A DNA stretch of 64,000 nt from Progne subis subis (Eukaryota; Chordata; Aves; Passeriformes; Hirundinidae): NCBI GenBank assembly GCA_022316685.1, contig JAKJHU010001321.1, forward strand, positions 1-64,000, written 5' to 3'. Position numbers and translations under genes: made by a program. The notes below the pieces were generated by a model. That model was not told the DNA's origin, did not search any database, and saw only the letters and a program-made list of their open reading frames with translations. Shown in pieces: positions 1-9,710 of this stretch (position 1 is its first letter; every line of letters starts with the position of its first letter).

Positions 1-1017
1 CTTCAGGGAAAAGGAGTCAATATTGGCTTCTGATCCTGTGCTGGAAGATTTGGCTTCTGATTTTGGTGAAGGTCCTTCTCTTGGGTCATCATCGTCCACT
101 GGTCGATCGGTTTTATGTATGTGCTTCTTTGCTGGAGCAACTGCCAGGGGCTTAGGCTTACTGTCTGGTTTAGCTGCTGACTCAGGCTCAGGTTCCAGTT
201 TAGCTGCTGGCTTCATAACTGGGGTGTTGGCTGCAGCCTGAGTGACCGGGGTAGCTGTTGATTTGTATCCCTTCCCCCCTGCCTCTGTCTGCTGCCCTAC
301 AGTCTCTAGCAAGGTGCGATAAGCATATGCCAGGGCCCAGCTTACTGCAGCGACCTTCTCCCCCTTAGAGCCATCATGGTACCTCTCTTTCAGGTATTTC
401 CCCAGCTCCACTGGATTCTGAATTTGTTCCCGTGGAAAATCCCAGACTACAGGGTCAGAGAATTCCTTGAGGAGTTGGCCCATATCCTCCCATTCTCCAC
501 ACCACTCAGGATTTCCTCTGCCTGGGTCAGGAGTTTCATTAGCTCCTCTAGAAATTTCGGCCCATATTTTAGAGAAGCTGCAGACTGTATAGAGGAGGCT
601 TACCAGATGACATACCAGAAAGATGGTTTCTTTAACACTCAGGGGAAACTCAATATTCTCCAGCAATGATTCAACCGATTCAGAGGAGAAGAAGGAAACA
701 AAAGACTGCAACGCTTCATCCTCTGCTCCTCCTCCCACAAACAGGGTGAATAACCATAACCATGACCTATACATAGAAGGAATAGACCTCAGCACCTTTA
801 TAAACTTCCTACAAATTATTATCATTAAGCTAAGGCCAATAGCCACTCTAATCCGCGTCCCTCTACTGTAAAAACTGTGTATTAATGACAATATTGGGGC
901 TATCTCTGGATATGCAAATAAACCTAAGGACTACAAAGGTATTAAGACCTCAAAGAAGCCTAAGGATCTAAAACACATCAAGGCCCCCACCCTAAGAGAC
1001 ATGAGTTCAAACAACAT
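1..1017 (-). pseudogene. gag: ERVL-like gag, partial (family B)
   Basis: On the minus strand an ATG at 1017 opens a frame that meets one TAG stop at 931-933, then stays open for about 310 codons to the window edge, so the C-terminal part lies outside. The product has hydrophobic stretches in its first 100 codons, then a segment with VGQQTEA, an Ala/Pro/Lys-rich linker and an acidic DDDD patch. The chimeric provirus at 49065-50070 encodes a diverged homologue and has Trp (TGG) where this copy has the TAG, so the stop is a nonsense change here. The gag follows its own primer site and LTR on the same strand. Assignment to gag rests on position and homology to the other copies; no capsid major-homology motif is visible in this part. 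Confidence 0.7.
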
Positions 1018-1065
1018 ATTTACTGATTGCTAAATACTAATCAGTTCAGGGTTTTTCCACTCTCG

Positions 1066-1082
1066 AGCCCCGTTGGGCGCCA
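1066..1082 (-). other. Retroviral primer binding site, tRNA-Lys type
   Basis: The minus strand reads TGGCGCCCAACGGGGCT, 7 bases downstream of the LTR end at 1090. It closely matches the tRNA-Lys(1,2) primer site TGGCGCCCAACGTGGGGC. The ERVL provirus at 38043 has the same start, TGGCGCCCAACGTGGG. Confidence 0.85.
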
Positions 1083-1089
1083 GGAAGTT

Positions 1090-1717
1090 TGTGGTGGTTT
1101 CAGGCAGATTTTGGGAGAAATCCTCCCAAGGGGCCCCTCTCCCCTCCCCCAGCCGGTTCGGGAAAAAACTTCCTCAGAGAGAAGCGGAAAAAACCTGTTT
1201 ATTAAACAGGCAAAGCACTCTCAGCACAATACCCGATGACAAGAGCTTCGTGCCGCTTACGGAGGGATAACAAACTTAAAGAAAGTCTCTCCTCTTGAAG
1301 ATTGTCAGTGTGCTCCACCACTCTCTCTCCGCTGATGTTGGAAAAAAAAAAAAGATGTGCAGGGCTGGTCTTGGTGGTCTCGGTGGGGTGGGTCCCCTGT
1401 GGAGGCCCCCCGGTGCTTCCCCAGGTCCTCAGTCCGGAGAGGTTGGAACAGTTCTGAGGAGGGGCAAAAAGAAAAAAAGAAAAAAAGGAAAGAAAGCAAA
1501 AAGCAAAAAAAGCTTCAGCTATTCTACAGCGTCTAAACTATGCTAGCCCTAAAACTAACTAACTGCCCGGGAAAAAACAACAGAGCTTCTTCAGTCTCGC
1601 CGAGTTCCAGCTCCCCCGCTTCAAGGTCACTCCGAGGAGCAGAGTTTTCCTGGGGAAAAGCTTGCCCTCCCCCCTGCACCCAACAGACGACTGGGGATAC
1701 ACAGTCACCCCAGGACA
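1090..1717 (-). mobile_element. 5' LTR of minus-strand ERVL-like element (family B)
   Basis: The 628-bp LTR starts on the minus strand with TGTCCTGGGGTGAC at 1717 and ends in CA at 1090, just before the primer site. The same start and layout (pyrimidine-rich tract, then a GGACTGA...GGGGA segment) recur in the LTR at 48285-48953. A minus-strand AATAAA lies at 1198-1203. The outer end abuts duplicated block A at 1719, so the insertion or a later break at this LTR defines the block edge. The partner LTR is outside the window. Confidence 0.8.
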
Positions 1718-1718
1718 G

Positions 1719-2016
1719 ATCTCACAATGGGATGATGTAATTTTATCAGTCCTGCAGTAAGACTCAATGGCCCATTAACAGAAGATATCTCCCTGGAGGG
1801 AGGATGGGTCATGGAAGAGATCAAGAACACTGTCCCATTTGGTTTTAACAGCTGCCCCATTAAGAGAAGATCCCCCTCAGAGATATGAGGAATGAATGGG
1901 TCATGGAAGAGATAAACAACCTGCCCTCCTGGTTTTAACAGATGGTAATGGAATACATTTTTTCAGTTACATCTTGCATTGCAAGACAGGGCTTGATGCT
2001 CCTTGCCCAGGCTCTC
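1719..2016 (-). repeat. LTR U3 fragment, left arm of outer inverted repeat in block A
   Basis: This 300-bp stretch is the reverse complement of about 4685-4935 (shared motifs GGGAGATATCTTCTGTTAAT and CTTGCATTGCAAGACAGGG). The same sequence in plus orientation forms the upstream part of the LTR before zinc-finger module 2 (31790-32050) and module 3 (58270-58450). The two arms in block A are therefore opposed LTR fragments, not terminal repeats of a DNA transposon. Confidence 0.7.
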
Positions 2017-2701
2017 TCCAGAACACGCCCAGGCCAATGCGCAGCAGAGAAAAGCCCGCGAGCAGCCCCAGGGTGGCCGTGGGCAGGCTGGGGGCAAACA
2101 GCATGGCTGGGGCTCTGCAAGGTGCCTGGGGGAGACGGGAAGGAGCAGCAGAGCACGAGCTGATCCATCCCACTGCGCTGGACACCCCAGGGCAGCGTCC
2201 CACAGTGTCCTCATGCACCTACCAACAACATCCCCCCTCTGCAGCCCTGGCCTCTCCCCCAGCTCACACAGGTGCTGCATCCTTGCAGGCACAGACACGG
2301 CAGCACTGGCTCAGGAGCCCCTGTGTGCACTGCCCAGAGCAGGCGTGAGCACCTCCATGGTGTTGGTGTGGGGAGATGAACCTGAGGGAGCACAAATGCC
2401 ATCAGCCCCTGGGGCCAGGAAGGGCTAGGGACAGCAAGGAAAGCACTCAGGTTTGTGGTGGCCTCTGAAGTCAGCCTGAAAGTTTGTTCCCATGAGCTGG
2501 GAGTTTCCTGTGCCACTGCAGATGTTGTTGCTCAGAGCCAGGGCTGCCTGCAGCCACCCCCAAACTGCCCTCAGCATTTCCTTTGCTTCACCTTGGCTTT
2601 CTTTACTCTTCCTGGTGCAAATTTCTTTCTATTGCCCAGCCCTGTTCCCTTCCCATCCCATCCCTGGTTGCCCTTTCCTCTGTGGCCCCACTCCCCATTT
2701 C
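2017..2701. other. GC-rich stretch, no gene recognised (block A)
   Basis: The stretch holds several overlapping short open frames on both strands. None shows a recognisable domain. The copy-B counterpart (22650-23330) changes frame at several indels, which argues against coding. Nothing functional was identified. Confidence 0.5.
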
Positions 2702-2707
2702 AGTTCC

Positions 2708-3351
2708 TGTTGGAGTCCAGGGCATCCCTTTGGTTGCCCTGGAGGGTCAGAGACCTGGCAGGGGGCTCTGAGACCCCAGCCCAGAGCTTAGAGAGACTCT
2801 GGCTTTGATCTCAGTCCACGGGAAAAACTTCCAAAACTGAGAGAGGGTTTGCAGGCCACGGGAGTGTGAAAAATAGTAGTTTAGTTTATCACAGAGTGAA
2901 AAAAATAGTAATTTTAGGTTCATAGCATTGGAGTGAATGGGGACAAGATGGAGAACCTGGGACGTTGCCTCCTTCTTCTTCCTTCTCTTTCCCTCACTCC
3001 ATTTCTGCTATGACGTTAGCACAAAGTAGTTTGTGAGGATTGGGTCAGTGTATAGATGACCTTTTTAGTAATAGTGATAGACATTGGTAAGAAATAGTAA
3101 ATAACAAACACGTAGTAATTAGTATAAAAGATTAAGGACTGCCCAGCTCGGGGGGAGACGTGAGAAGTCCATGCAGCTGCAAACATCATGTTGGACTGTG
3201 AGAAATTTGTAAGATAAGAAACAATAAACGAAAAATGCAACCTTGAAAAATCTACACCTGAAGACTCCGTCTCTTCCTTCGGCTTGGCTCAGAGCTGTGC
3301 AACGGGGAAAGAGACCCTGAAACCACCTGAATGTTGGGGAAGCCCCCGACA
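2708..3351 (+). mobile_element. Solo LTR, alpharetrovirus-like family C
   Basis: The 644-bp LTR begins TGTTGGAGTCC and ends CCCCCGACA. It is flanked by the 6-bp direct repeat AGTTCC (2702-2707 and 3352-3357). Copy B of the block has a single AGTTCC at the orthologous point near 23332 and no LTR, so this is a filled/empty site pair. A TATA box (TATAAAAG, 3123-3130) and AATAAA (3223-3228) lie in the expected order. The LTR matches the core LTRs of the provirus at 8668-14450 but lacks their extra primer-site units at the 3' end. The 6-bp duplication suits alpha- or betaretrovirus-like integrases. Confidence 0.93.
3123..3130 (+). promoter_or_regulatory. TATA box of solo LTR
   Basis: TATAAAAG sits about 100 bp upstream of the LTR AATAAA at 3223-3228, the usual U3-R arrangement. 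The same box is present on the minus strand at 8941-8951 in the related provirus. Confidence 0.7.
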
Positions 3352-3664
3352 AGTTCCGGAGTTCCCAGCACCATGGGAACGTCCCTTGGGGAGCAGGATC
3401 ATCCTCCAAGTGCTTCAGGAATTGTCTGTAAGCTTCTGCAGTGCCTGGTGCTGTTCCCTTGCCAGAGGCACCACAGGCCAGGGGGGCACATCTGGGCTGC
3501 TGTGTCTGGCTGTGGGCTCCCTGTTCTGGGCAAGGAGGACGAGCTGCAGGGCTCTGCCGGACTGACAGGATGGGCTTTGGGCTGTGAGGAGAAGCTGAGG
3601 CCTGGGCTGCTGGAGCTTCTGAGAGGAGGCCCAGGGCTCATCCTGCAACTGCTGCAATGGTGGT

Positions 3665-4106
3665 TCAGAGAATCACAGAATCAGCAAGGTTGGAGAAGGC
3701 CATCACCAAGTCAACCTTTGCCCTGACACGCCTTGTCTTCCCAGAGCCTCCTCTTCTCCAGGATGAACAACCCCAACTCCCTCAGCCACTCCTCACAGGA
3801 CTTGTGTTCCAGACCCCTCACCAGCCTTGTTGTTCTTCTCTGGACACTCCAGCCCTTCCATGTCCTTCTAAGATGGGGGGCCCAGAACTGGACTCAGCAC
3901 TCGAGGTGCTGCCCAACCACTGCGAGCACAGAGGAAGAATCACTGCCCTGGTGCTGCTGGTCACACTGTCCTGATCCAGGCCAGGAGCCATTGCCTTCTT
4001 GGCCACCTGGGCACACTGCTGGCTCATGTCCAGCCTGTCCATCTGTTCCCCCAGGTCCCTTTCTGACTGGCTGCTGTCCAGCCACTCTGTCTCCAGCCTG
4101 TCTTTT
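3665..4106 (-). mobile_element. CR1 LINE 3' fragment
   Basis: Read on the minus strand this is the 3' part of a chicken-repeat-1 type non-LTR retrotransposon. It contains the characteristic string around GTGTCCAGTTCTGGGC (antisense here as GGGGCCCAGAACTGGAC) and ends in GATTCTGTGATTCTCTGA. Only the terminal segment is present and no reverse transcriptase is visible. Confidence 0.85.
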
Positions 4107-4213
4107 GTTTATCCTGGAGAAAAGAGCCTCAAGAGTCAAGGCAGTGTCAGGACAGGTTTGACTTGATGATGTCCAAGGTCTTTTCAACCTTGCTGATTCT
4201 GTGATTCTCTGAA
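4107..4213 (+). mobile_element. CR1 LINE 3' end, opposite orientation
   Basis: TTTATCCTGGAGAA followed by AAGGTCTTTTCAACCTTGC and GATTCTGTGATTCTCTGA is the terminal 100 bp of CR1 in plus orientation. It directly abuts the minus-oriented CR1 fragment, giving two outward-facing 3' ends. Confidence 0.8.
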
Positions 4214-4384
4214 ACCACCCTTGCAGCAGTTGCAGGATGAGCCCTGGGCCTCCTCTCAGAAGGTCCAGCAGCCCAGGTGCCTCAGCTTCTCCTCACAGCC
4301 CCAAAGCCCATCCTGTCAGTCCTGCAGAGCCTCTCCAGTGCAGGGGATGCACTGGGCAACTGAATAGCAGAATCAATATGATTT

Positions 4385-4445
4385 TAGCAGAAGTAATTTA
4401 TTTAATATTTATATATTTATATATATATAATTTTTATTTAATATA
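4385..4445. repeat. AT-rich microsatellite
   Basis: Short TA/TTTA tandem tract. The copy-B counterpart at 24398-24426 is a purer (AT)n run, so length differs between copies. Confidence 0.7.
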
Positions 4446-4684
4446 TTTTGTTTTTGTTAAACTCCAGTTATAGATTCTAGCATTACTGTCCACACACACA
4501 GGTGTCTCTCAATTGGCTGAGCCACTTGTTCACGAGGCAGGCACACATCCTTCAGGACACCCAATGGTCAAGCGTCCTCATCATGTTTGCGTGTCCTCTA
4601 AGTTTTGCGTTGCTTTTAAACAGTTTCTCATGCTCTTGGTTCTTATTTGTAGTCCTGTTGTTATCTCAGTAGCCTTGAGGAATT

Positions 4685-4935
4685 CCTGAGAGCTCCTGGG
4701 CAAGGAGCCTCAAGCCCTGTCTTGCAATGCAAGATTTAGCAAAAAAAATGTATTCTATTACCATCTGTGAACACCAGCTGGGCAGGTTGTTTTCTCTTCC
4801 ATGACCCATCCCTCTTCTCTGAGGGGGATCTTCCTTAATGGGCCAGCTGTTAAAACCAGGTGGGCAGTGTTCTTGATCTCTTCCATGACCCATCCTCCCT
4901 CCAGGGAGATATCTTCTGTTAATGGGCCATTGCCA
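4685..4935 (+). repeat. LTR U3 fragment, right arm of outer inverted repeat in block A
   Basis: Plus-oriented copy of the LTR U3 segment whose inverted partner is 1719-2016. It contains two related copies of a roughly 75-bp unit beginning ATCTCTTCCATGACCC or its variant. The unbroken LTR that includes it is at 31790-32497. Confidence 0.65.
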
Positions 4936-6537
4936 CTTTGGGAAGGGCTCTGGTGACCCAGGTTCCTGTGACCCATGCTGAGAAGTCACCTGTCCCTTTC
5001 TCTGCCCCTGGCAATGATGTGAGGTGGGACTGAAGAACATGAGGGTCTGGCCATGGTCCCATCATTGTATTTGAGCCCATCTCAGGTCATTTCTTTCTGG
5101 GCTCTGCCCCAGCCCACAGAGTGTGACCTCAGCCCTGACTCTGTCACAGCTGCTGTGCCTGAGCCCTGCAAAGCCTAAAGGTCACTGTCAGGGGTTCGCA
5201 CAGTTTGGTTTTTAGTTAGGGAGGAATGTGAAGTGTTACCCTGTCAGGACCCTGAAATAGTTTTAGAAAGGACAAGGACTATCAGAAGCTGTTTGAGATA
5301 TTGGCATCTGCTTTGGCCACTGAGAATGTTGAATGCGACTTTGGGCAGTACCCATAAATCCTGGGTTTGTTCAGGTCAGGCCCTTTTCCTCCTCTCAGCT
5401 GAACAGGTAACATCGAGTGGGTCCTACTGCTCCCCACACCCACCTCCCCCTTCGGGGGAATCGCCCGAGGCCCAGCTGGACTCCATCGGCTCCCGGGGGA
5501 GGAGAGGTTGCAGCTTAACATCAACCACTTTGAAAAAACCTCCCCGGACCCCAGAGCAGGGAGGGATCTCCCCTGATAACAACTATGGGCCCGGTTTGGC
5601 CGAGGCTGCCCCGATTGTCACCGAGGGGTGGGCAGAGCTCTCCTCCCGCTCCCCTCCTCCGGTGTCTTCCAGACGGAGAAGAAAGAGTGGAGGGAGGAAA
5701 CCAGGCTGATCTGAAATGGAGAGACTGCTGCCTGGAGCAGAAATCACATGGCCACTGCAGGCCTGGGCAGAGTTAACCCTTTCCTGGCAACATGGAGCTT
5801 CCAAGGCCTGACCCTTCCCTGAGAGAGAAAAGAAAGAGACAGAGGGACGTAGGAAAGACACCGCATGAAGTCAGTGGAGCAGGAGTGAAAGAACTGATAA
5901 AGATTATTAGAAGAGGGATTGAGGATGTGGACATTTTTAACCAAACTTTTCTGGTCTTAACGATGGAGAAATGGACTGTTTCTTGTAACATCTTAATGTT
6001 GTTTGGAGGAATGCTAGTTCTAGTCAAAGTTGGGGATTGATATGAGTGAGATTTAAGTGGGAATCTTAAAGCCCCTCACTCCTGCATAAAAGGAGGTCTC
6101 TATTTCTTTCGAGATGAAACAATTTTAGAGCTAGAAGAGAATCCTTGTTTTATACTAAAAGATGCTTTCTTAAACAGTACCCAAATACACTGAGAGGCCT
6201 AGAGTAGCCAGGGGAAAGGCTGCTAATGGCTGGAACAGCACAATCTGCAAAAATTCCAAGCAGCTGCAGATTTGTGACATTGAGAGCCCCAGGACTGTTT
6301 TTGTCTTGTGGTGAAAGTGTCCATAAGACTCTAGAGAGACTCCTCTCCCAAAGTGATGAAAGATTATGTTTAAACCGTGAAACTGATTGAAAATCACAGC
6401 TTGTGTCTATGTTGTTTGTAAGAAAGTTAACAGTTTGTAAGGAAGGGAAGAGGTTTTGAAGTTGCATTTTGGTTTTTTTGGGTTTTTTTTCCCATCTTTT
6501 GTTTTCTTATCTTTTCCATTTTTTTGTGTGTGTGTTA

Positions 6538-6574
<37 letters not shown>

Positions 6575-7150
6575 AAGCTTGAGCCTGCTTTGTTTCTCCT
6601 GATCCTCTCCCACAAAAAGAGAGTAAACACTAAGACCACTCCACTAAATTTAGCAAACAAAATTTGACAAATGTGTAGTCACTATATTAATTAATGTTCT
6701 GCCCAGTTTAACTAAAACCATTACACCTTCCTATGGAAAAGAACTGTCCTTCTTGTCTAGGTGCCCATGGCCACAATTCGGATTCCACTCCAGCATTGCC
6801 TGTTGTGACAGACTGGAGGAGATTGTTGGGTGGAAACATTTTGTGTGTGAGGGAGGAAGGGCAGGTCCAGCCATGCCCTGAAACCCCAGCACTGCCCTGC
6901 CCTGTAACCCCAATCCCCCAGAGCCTCTATCCCAGCCCAGCAGTGTCTGCCAATCCCTGGCACACCAAAGGCAATGCTCCACAGCACCTCTGCAGCCCCC
7001 AGCCCAGCTCCTGAGTGACCAAGTGACCCAAAGTCCTCCTGGGGGAAGGGCCCAGGAAGACATGGGGTATTTATGGTTGACCACAAGGCAAGCACACATT
7101 TTGACCCCACCTCCTCTTGGAATTCCTATCTGAACACAACTGGAATCCAG
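4936..7150. other. Unassigned interior of block A
   Basis: No coding region was recognised. The stretch includes a GC-rich segment at about 5400-5700 and an unusually long A tract at 6542-6571. In copy B the segment upstream of 25380 carries CATATAAAT in a spacing that could be an LTR-type promoter; in copy A the box has lost bases (CATAAAT). Confidence 0.4.
6541..6572. repeat. Poly(A) tract of about 30 bases
   Basis: An almost pure A run, bounded by TTAAAATT and TTAAGC. In copy B the same point has only a short A6 run (near 26545), so the tract expanded in A or contracted in B. Confidence 0.9.
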
Positions 7151-7161
7151 GAGCTGTAGCT

Positions 7162-7198
7162 GTGTGTGTGTGTGTGTGTGGTGTGTTGTGTGTGTGCT
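7162..7198. repeat. (GT)n microsatellite
   Basis: An interrupted GT repeat. Copy B carries a shorter interrupted version near 27150-27172. Confidence 0.85.
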
Positions 7199-8845
7199 TC
7201 TGTGTATCTTGTCTTTTTTTCTGCATCTTCCTCTTCTAATTCTCTCCCTTTGCAAACGTTGAGTAACTTAAATTTAACAGGTTTAGACTTGTGATATTCA
7301 ATGGGCCTTTATAATGCTCTCAGAAGTGCTTTTTGTTGATTGAACATTGTATTAAACCTTTTGCCAGAGTTTCTCTGATTTTCTGAAGTTGCCAGTAAAG
7401 TCTGTTTTGTTGTTTTGAGCTCCTGAACATCTCTTGTTGCTATTTCTCCAGTGCATCCAACTCAGAATACTCACACAATTGTAATTCCTTTGAAACGTTT
7501 AAGTGAGAGAATTGTTTGGGGGATGGGGGTCAGGTCTTGTGTGTCCTGCTGGCACAGCTAGGCAGGGCTTTCACAGCCACATTGCACACTCCATTTCCCT
7601 CCTGCACCCGCTGGTGCCTCTGAGTTCTGCTTGCCCAGCCCCAGGGACGCTCTCCTTGTCTGCCCATTCCCCCACGGTCTCTGGGCAGGGATGGCCTCAG
7701 TGGGGGCTGCTGACATCCTCAGACACTTGGAGGCTGCTGCTGGATTTGACTTCTCCAGAGGCTTGTTCAGCCTTCAGCTCCTCAGGTCAGGAATTCAGTG
7801 CCCCAGGGCTCAGTAACATTCAGAAGACCTTCAAAGGCCAAGCCTCTGGGAATAATTTAAGTTCTCAAAATTTTGGGTTAATTAAACAGATTTTGGAAGT
7901 GTGTTCCAAGTGTGTATACTATTTTAGAAAAGACAGTGAGAAAAGATGTTTAGATCCTGCTTAGGATTTTTTTCCTATTAATACATTGATACGTTCAATA
8001 TCCAACTGACATTGAACCAAGTAACTGCTCATGCAGTTTGAATAGATATAAAAATCAAGACCCTTTATGTCTGACATTCAATCAGACTCTGTCCCTATCC
8101 CCGTCCCATTTCCCCCATCCAAGCCCAGGACTCCGAGCAGCCTTGTGCAAATCTGAGCTCCCTCCACCCCAGGCTGGACCTGCAGGTTTCAGCTCCTGGG
8201 CTCCAACTCCCACCTGCTTTCCTTGGAGAAGCTGCCTGAGACACAGAGGGATGTTCATTTATTGTCAGCCAACAAACCCAAGGGAAGGCACAGCTCCATC
8301 AAATGCAAAAGTCATTCTTCTCCCTGGCTCTGCCCTGCACCTGATCCTCACAGAGTGTCTTGTTTCCTTCATCCCTCCACTGCCAGGGACTTTCTGGGAC
8401 AAGGGAGCTCTGCTCTGGCTATGGAGTTGGTCCAAGTGCAGCCAGGTTTGTGTCCTTTGGGGGATCAGGAACTGGTGAGACTCAGAGGCACAGAAAGATT
8501 TCTCTTCATGACCAACATAAAAAATGGAACATGATAAAATTTATGAATCATCAAACCACTTCCCCCAGCTCCTTGTGACATCCCAGCAACATCTGACATG
8601 TCCACAACCCAGAAGAGATTTCCATACAGGAAGAATTTTTAACCAAGACATAAGAAGAGGTGATATATGTTGCTGTGCCATCTGGGTCGCCACTTGTTTC
8701 TCTGCACTTAGGGACAGCAGTTGTTGAGGGGCTGCTTGCTGGAGCTTAAATTCCCCGCATTCAGGTGGCTTTAGAGTCTTTTTTGCCTCTGCAAAGCTCT
8801 GAGCCAAACGCAGGAAAAGACGGAGTCTTCAAGGTTGCATGCCTG

Positions 8846-8851
8846 TTTATT
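8846..8851 (-). terminator. LTR polyadenylation signal AATAAA
   Basis: Minus-strand AATAAA about 90 bases downstream of the LTR TATA box at 8941-8951. The same signal is in the solo LTR (3223-3228). Confidence 0.7.
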
Positions 8852-8940
8852 AGTTCTTATCTTACAATTTTCTCAGTGTCTGCAAGATGTTTGCTGCGGC
8901 TTGGACATCTGGTGACTCCCCCCGTCTCAGGGTTGTCCAT

Positions 8941-8951
8941 ATCTTTTATAC
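8941..8951 (-). promoter_or_regulatory. TATA box of family C LTR
   Basis: Minus-strand GTATAAAAGAT, identical in the solo LTR at 3121-3131 and in the 5' LTR near 14020. Confidence 0.7.
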
Positions 8952-9355
8952 TAATTGCTACGTATTCGATATTTACTATTTATTACCAATGTCTATCACT
9001 ATTACTAAAAAGGTCATCTTTACTCTGATCCAATCCTCACAAACTACTTTGTGCCAACGTCACTGCAGAAATGGAGTGAGGGAAGAAGAAAGAAGAAGAG
9101 GCAACGCCCCAAATTCTCCATCTTGTCCCCATTCACTTCAATACAAGAAATCCAAAACCACTGTTTTTCTCCCCTGTGATATACTGAACTACAATCTTTC
9201 ACACTTTTGTGGCCTGCAATGCTTCCTGCAGTGCAAGAAGTCTCCCATGGACTGAGATCAAAGCCAGTCTCTCTGAGCTCTGGGCTGGGTTCAGAGCCCC
9301 CTGCCCAGGTCTCTGACCCTCCAGGGCAACCAAAGGAATGCCCTGGACTCCAACA

Positions 9356-9367
9356 TCTCCCCCTCCT
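9356..9367 (-). other. Polypurine tract
   Basis: The minus strand reads AGGAGGGGGAGA immediately before the TG of the 3' LTR, the position of the plus-strand primer in retroviruses. Confidence 0.8.
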
Positions 9368-9440
9368 GTTTGAACCAAAAACACTTCCTTGGCCATTCTG
9401 TCCATGGTTTGCCGTATACTTTGAAACAAACACGGCAAAA

Positions 9441-9710
9441 TCATGAGGGATTACAAGCCCTACTAAAATATATAACTATCTTCAAAATTTCCTTCCACAA
9501 TAGTGAAAGGTCAAACAAATTGAACAAACCATCCATCCATGACCCAATCACCTCTCCAAGTTTGTTCACACTCTCCTGCAACTGCCTGATGTTCTCATGA
9601 ATGGATTTGGAATGATCTGACAAATTCATGCAGCACATTCCCTCAAATTCCTCACACCCATGCCGTGGGTCAGCAAGATCATCAATTGCTGCCCTGTTTT
9701 TGAGACTTGC
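9441..9710 (-). pseudogene. env: ERV env, transmembrane-subunit fragment
   Basis: A continuous minus-strand frame encodes the ectodomain of a retroviral transmembrane subunit. It has the immunosuppressive-domain core NRAAID, then the CX6CC motif (C-EEFEGM-CC), a NLSDH segment, a heptad-like helix and a GSW...GLF stretch before a hydrophobic segment. This combination is typical of alpharetrovirus-like and gamma-type avian Env. No complete membrane anchor and tail were found before the frame ends at 9441, and the link to the surface subunit upstream is broken by stops. Host-expressed function is unlikely. Confidence 0.85.

Larger units (their letters stand above)
3515..4355. repeat. Inner inverted repeat with opposed CR1 ends (block A)
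   Basis: Bases 3515-3680 are the reverse complement of 4195-4355 (shared GAGCCCTGGGCCTCCTCT and CAGCAGTTGCAGGATGA). Between the arms lies CR1 sequence in two opposite orientations, with both CR1 3' ends facing outward. The same structure is in block B at about 23500-24340. Copy C (31265-31440) has only the right half, in continuous form, so the palindrome probably arose by an inverted duplication in the ancestor of A and B. Confidence 0.8.
1719..8667. repeat. Duplicated block, copy A
   Basis: Starting at ATCTCACAATGGGATG this stretch runs colinear with 22355-28642 to the shared motif AAGAAGAGGTGATATA. The two copies are near-identical by eye, differing by scattered substitutions and many 1-3 base indels. 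Copy A is longer mainly because it holds a 644-bp solo LTR at 2708-3351. The block contains inverted LTR U3 fragments, an inverted CR1 pair and a (GT)n tract. No protein-coding gene was recognised. Both edges of copy A coincide with LTR ends of other elements. Confidence 0.9.
8668..9355 (-). mobile_element. 3' LTR of family C provirus
   Basis: On the minus strand the LTR begins TGTTGGAGTCCAGGG at 9355 and its core ends CCCCTCAACA at 8722. A further 54 bp to 8668 consist of two tRNA-Asn primer-site-like units and end CAGCAACA. The same extension is present in the 5' LTR. TATA (8941-8951) and AATAAA (8846-8851) are conserved on the minus strand. A purine tract (AGGAGGGGGAGA, about 9356-9367) lies just upstream of the LTR in the transcriptional sense, marking it as the 3' copy. 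Confidence 0.9.

Noticed and set aside
1719..4935. DNA transposon with long terminal inverted repeats
   Set aside because: The arms are internal LTR U3 fragments found elsewhere inside a normal LTR (31790-32497). No transposase and no flanking target duplication were seen.
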